From: Dysgonamonadaceae bacterium
GTDB taxonomy: Bacteria > Bacteroidota > Bacteroidia > Bacteroidales > Azobacteroidaceae
Assembly (NCBI GenBank): GCA_031276105.1
Contig: JAISNS010000253.1
Coordinates: forward strand, 1-7,810
Direction: 5' to 3'
DNA length: 7,810 nucleotides
The notes under the pieces were generated by a model. It was given only the letters and a program-made list of their open reading frames with translations. It was not told where the DNA came from and made no database searches. This document shows, piece by piece, positions 6,409 to 7,810 of the stretch. The position numbers and the translations under genes were made by a program. Position 1 is the stretch's first letter. The number at the start of each line of letters is the position of its first letter.

Positions 6409-6436
6409 GGGGATCCCGCGTCAAGCGCGGGATGAC
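6409..6436. repeat. REP-like palindromic element
   Basis: A perfect 8-bp stem (ATCCCGCG 6413-6420 with CGCGGGAT 6426-6433) encloses the loop TCAAG. GGGG lies on one side (6409-6412) and GAC on the other (6434-6436). The same asymmetric flanks and loop, in the opposite orientation, occur in the palindrome interrupted by the IS, so both belong to one dispersed repeat family. Confidence 0.75.
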
Positions 6437-6456
6437 AACGGCGCCCGCACACGAGT

Positions 6457-6474
6457 CTGCACCGCTCGGTGCAG
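6457..6474. repeat. Short perfect hairpin
   Basis: CTGCACCG and CGGTGCAG form an 8-bp perfect stem around CT; in practice the loop would open to four bases. No T-run follows on either strand, so it is not a convincing intrinsic terminator on its own. Confidence 0.6.
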
Positions 6475-6478
6475 GGTA

Positions 6479-6564
6479 AAAGGCAAAAGGTGCAAGGTAC
6501 GCGGCTTTGCCGCTCCTGCACCTTGCACCTTATACTCTGTACCTCCCCTGTACCTTTTGCCTTT
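6479..6564. repeat. Nested inverted repeat with GC-rich core hairpin
   Basis: Three inverted pairs are nested: 13 bp outside (6479-6491 with 6552-6564, AAAGGCAAAAGGT), 12 bp inside (6487-6498 with 6520-6531, AAGGTGCAAGGT), and a core hairpin (GCGGC-TTT-GCCGC, 6501-6513). The outer and inner pairs share the left arm at 6487-6491, so they are alternative foldings. A small direct repeat, CTGTACC, occurs at 6537-6543 and 6548-6554. The motif style (AAGGTGCAAGG, TTTTGCCTTT) looks like an intergenic repeat. It could act as an mRNA 3' structure between the two flanking transcription units. Confidence 0.7.
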
Positions 6565-6605
6565 AGCCTTGAACCTGCTGTTGTGTGTGTATGTGCATAA
6601 TTCCG

Positions 6606-6630
6606 TTAACTTCCAAATATTGGAAGTTAA
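6606..6630. repeat. 25-bp perfect palindrome
   Basis: TTAACTTCCAA (6606-6616) and TTGGAAGTTAA (6620-6630) pair perfectly across ATA. It lies downstream of the radical SAM gene on the - strand and might serve as a weak terminator or a protein-binding site. There is no adjoining U-run, so its role is open. Confidence 0.7.
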
Positions 6631-6790
6631 TAATACATAATAAATTGATATTTTCGGAAGCTGCCATATTTGTTATTGATGTTTTACAAAAACCGCTGCA
6701 AATGTAATTCAATAAATCAAATTATGCAAATATTCGGCTAAATTTTTTTTGAGGCGCCGGAGAAAACAAACGTCGCTTCGCGTAACTTTT

Positions 6791-6818
6791 AGTTTTTAGT
6801 TCTTAGTTCTTAGTTCTT
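6791..6818. repeat. 7-bp tandem repeat reaching into the radical SAM stop codon
   Basis: Four consecutive 7-bp units are present: AGTTTTT (6791-6797) and three AGTTCTT (6798-6818). Read on the - strand, the last codons of the radical SAM gene (R-T-K-N-stop) lie within this array. A change of one unit would shift the reading frame of the tail. Confidence 0.85.
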
Positions 6819-7729
6819 AACCGTCCTTGATAAGCGCCCCGTTCGTTGATTCGTTTATTCAATTTGGCGGTAAATTCGTAGTTTTTCAGTCCCCAGCCGG
6901 GAACCGCCAACAGCGCTTCCGGGGATTGGGAAACAAAGCGATCCACAACAAAATCAGGATGCAGGCGTTCGAGAAAATCAATACACAAATCAACGTATTC
7001 GTCCGGATCGTAGCGATGAAACAGTTCCGGATGTTCTTCCATTTGGCGAACCATCCGGGTGTGACGAATCAATTGTAACTGATGCAGTTTGACCGTCGTA
7101 AGCGGTAGGCGGGAAATCTTATCGGCATGGGTAAGAATTGTTTCACGGCTTTCGCCGGGAAGTCCTAAAATCAAATGAACACCCGTGTTTATTTTCGCGG
7201 AAGAGGTTCTGAGAATGGTTTCTACGGCCTCTTCATACGTATGTCCCCGGTTGATGAATTGCAACGTTTCGTTGCATGTCGATTCGACGCCATATTCTAT
7301 CAACAGGAAACAGCGCCGGGAAATCGTTTCCAACTCATGCAGCAACTCATCCGGCATACAATCGGGACGGGTTCCGATAATTAATCCTACCACATCCGGA
7401 CAATTCAAAGCCTCGTTGTATTTGGCCGACAAGTTTTCCAACGAATCATAAGTATTGGTATAAGCCTGAAAATAAGCGAGGTATTTCATTTGCGGATATT
7501 TGCGCGAAAAGAAACGGCGGCCTTCTTCCAACTGTTGGGCAACCGGCTTGTTGTTTGCGGCATATTGCGGGCTGAATGTCTGGTTATTGCAATAAGTGCA
7601 TCCCCCCCACCCTTTCGTTCCGTCACGATTCGGACAGGTAAAACCGGCATTGATAGAGATTTTTTGCACTTTAAAAGGAAAAACCGTTTGTAGATAGTCG
7701 CCAAAATCCCTGTAAGGCTTTTTTTCCAT
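6803..7729 (-). CDS. TIGR01212 family radical SAM protein (YhcC/YtqA-like)
   Basis: The 308-residue cytoplasmic protein is expected to bind a [4Fe-4S] cluster and S-adenosylmethionine. The cluster motif is the unusual C-x11-C-x2-C type of this family: C32-P-N-R-D-G-T ... G-G-C44-T-Y-C47-N. Other family landmarks are I-I-G-T-R-P-D-C (about 117-124), I-E-Y-G-V-E-S-T (about 144-151) and G-V-H-L-I-L-G-L-P-G-E-S (about 183-194), and the length is typical. From memory, the Bacillus relative YtqA (MnmL) has been linked to wobble-uridine modification of tRNA (cmnm5U to nm5U); whether this protein does the same is not known. I start at ATG 7729 rather than the in-frame TTG at 7756, because that TTG lies within a perfect -7 promoter element. 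The C-terminal four residues and the stop codon come from a 7-bp tandem repeat. Confidence 0.9.
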   Translation of the reverse strand: MEKKPYRDFGDYLQTVFPFKVQKISINAGFTCPNRDGTKGWGGCTYCNNQTFSPQYAANNKPVAQQLEEGRRFFSRKYPQMKYLAYFQAYTNTYDSLENLSAKYNEALNCPDVVGLIIGTRPDCMPDELLHELETISRRCFLLIEYGVESTCNETLQFINRGHTYEEAVETILRTSSAKINTGVHLILGLPGESRETILTHADKISRLPLTTVKLHQLQLIRHTRMVRQMEEHPELFHRYDPDEYVDLCIDFLERLHPDFVVDRFVSQSPEALLAVPGWGLKNYEFTAKLNKRINERGAYQGRLRTKN

Positions 7730-7753
7730 ATAACAATCAAAAATAAACGCATG

Positions 7754-7785
7754 CAAAATTAGATGAAAAACTCAGGTTTTCCAAG
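7754..7785 (-). promoter_or_regulatory. Bacteroides-type promoter of the radical SAM gene
   Basis: On the - strand CTTG (7785-7782) is followed after 20 bases by TAATTTTG (7761-7754), an exact TAnnTTTG -7 element. Initiation would fall near 7747 and leave a leader of about 18 bases before the ATG at 7729. This supports the shorter start and argues that the gene begins its own transcript. Confidence 0.55.
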
Positions 7786-7810
7786 CGCGTGAGATAAAAA
7801 TCAAAGCCAC

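Larger units (their letters stand above)
6365..6802. other. Gene-free, repeat-dense intergenic region
   Basis: About 440 bases separate the IS remnant from the radical SAM gene. I see no credible gene. The first half is a run of palindromes: REP remnant, second REP-like hairpin, short hairpin and nested inverted repeat. A 25-bp AT-rich palindrome follows. From about 6631 to 6790 the DNA is AT-rich and featureless, ending in a 7-bp tandem array. A + strand open frame at 6392-6640 simply reads through the palindromes and is not accepted as coding. Confidence 0.75.

Noticed and set aside
6392..6640. 82-aa + strand frame downstream of the IS
   Set aside because: It reads straight through REP-like and nested inverted repeats, so the protein is a translation of palindromic DNA.
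6791..6818. CRISPR-like array
   Set aside because: Units are only 7 bp with no spacers, and no cas genes are present.
7730..7756. Upstream TTG or longer start for the radical SAM protein
   Set aside because: The TTG is part of an exact TAnnTTTG promoter element, so it would not be in the main transcript; the ATG at 7729 fits family length.

Overview
The window looks like a chromosomal segment from a member of the Bacteroidota, most likely the order Bacteroidales. The evidence is a three-gene glycogen cluster of the type found in Bacteroides and relatives, promoter-like sites matching the Bacteroides -33/-7 pattern (TTTG ... TAnnTTTG), few clear Shine-Dalgarno sites, and intergenic palindromic and short tandem repeats. 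Genus cannot be assigned from this sequence alone.

Layout. Positions 1-232 hold the possible last codons of an upstream + strand gene and a strong two-way terminator (41-76). Positions 233-841 (- strand) encode a rhomboid-family intramembrane serine protease with all catalytic residues and a poly-glutamate tail. A 186-bp divergent intergenic region follows, then a tight + strand operon (1028-5582): a glycogen debranching enzyme, a GT-B glycosyltransferase of the bacterial/archaeal glycogen synthase type, and a GH57 alpha-amylase-like protein. The first two genes overlap by 4 bp and the third starts 20 bp later. Together they suggest synthesis and trimming of a cytoplasmic alpha-glucan. The GH57 protein keeps the presumed nucleophile Glu, but has Asn where the catalytic Asp is expected, so its activity is doubtful.

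Positions 5583-6802 are an accessory, repeat-rich stretch. A 735-bp internally deleted IS4-family (IS231-like) element (5630-6364) sits inside a REP-like palindrome, at a target of the form GGG-N5-CCC. The two flanking 11-mers are inverted relative to each other, where direct repeats are expected. A second REP-like palindrome in opposite orientation lies just downstream. Beyond it are a short perfect hairpin, a nested inverted repeat, a 25-bp palindrome and a 7-bp tandem repeat that supplies the stop codon of the next gene.

Positions 6803-7729 (- strand) encode a TIGR01212/YhcC-YtqA family radical SAM protein with a good Bacteroides-type promoter just upstream.

No entirely new multi-gene system is evident. 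The observations most worth following are the GH57 catalytic substitution, the IS/REP insertion with its flipped target repeat, and the repeat array that reaches into the radical SAM gene.
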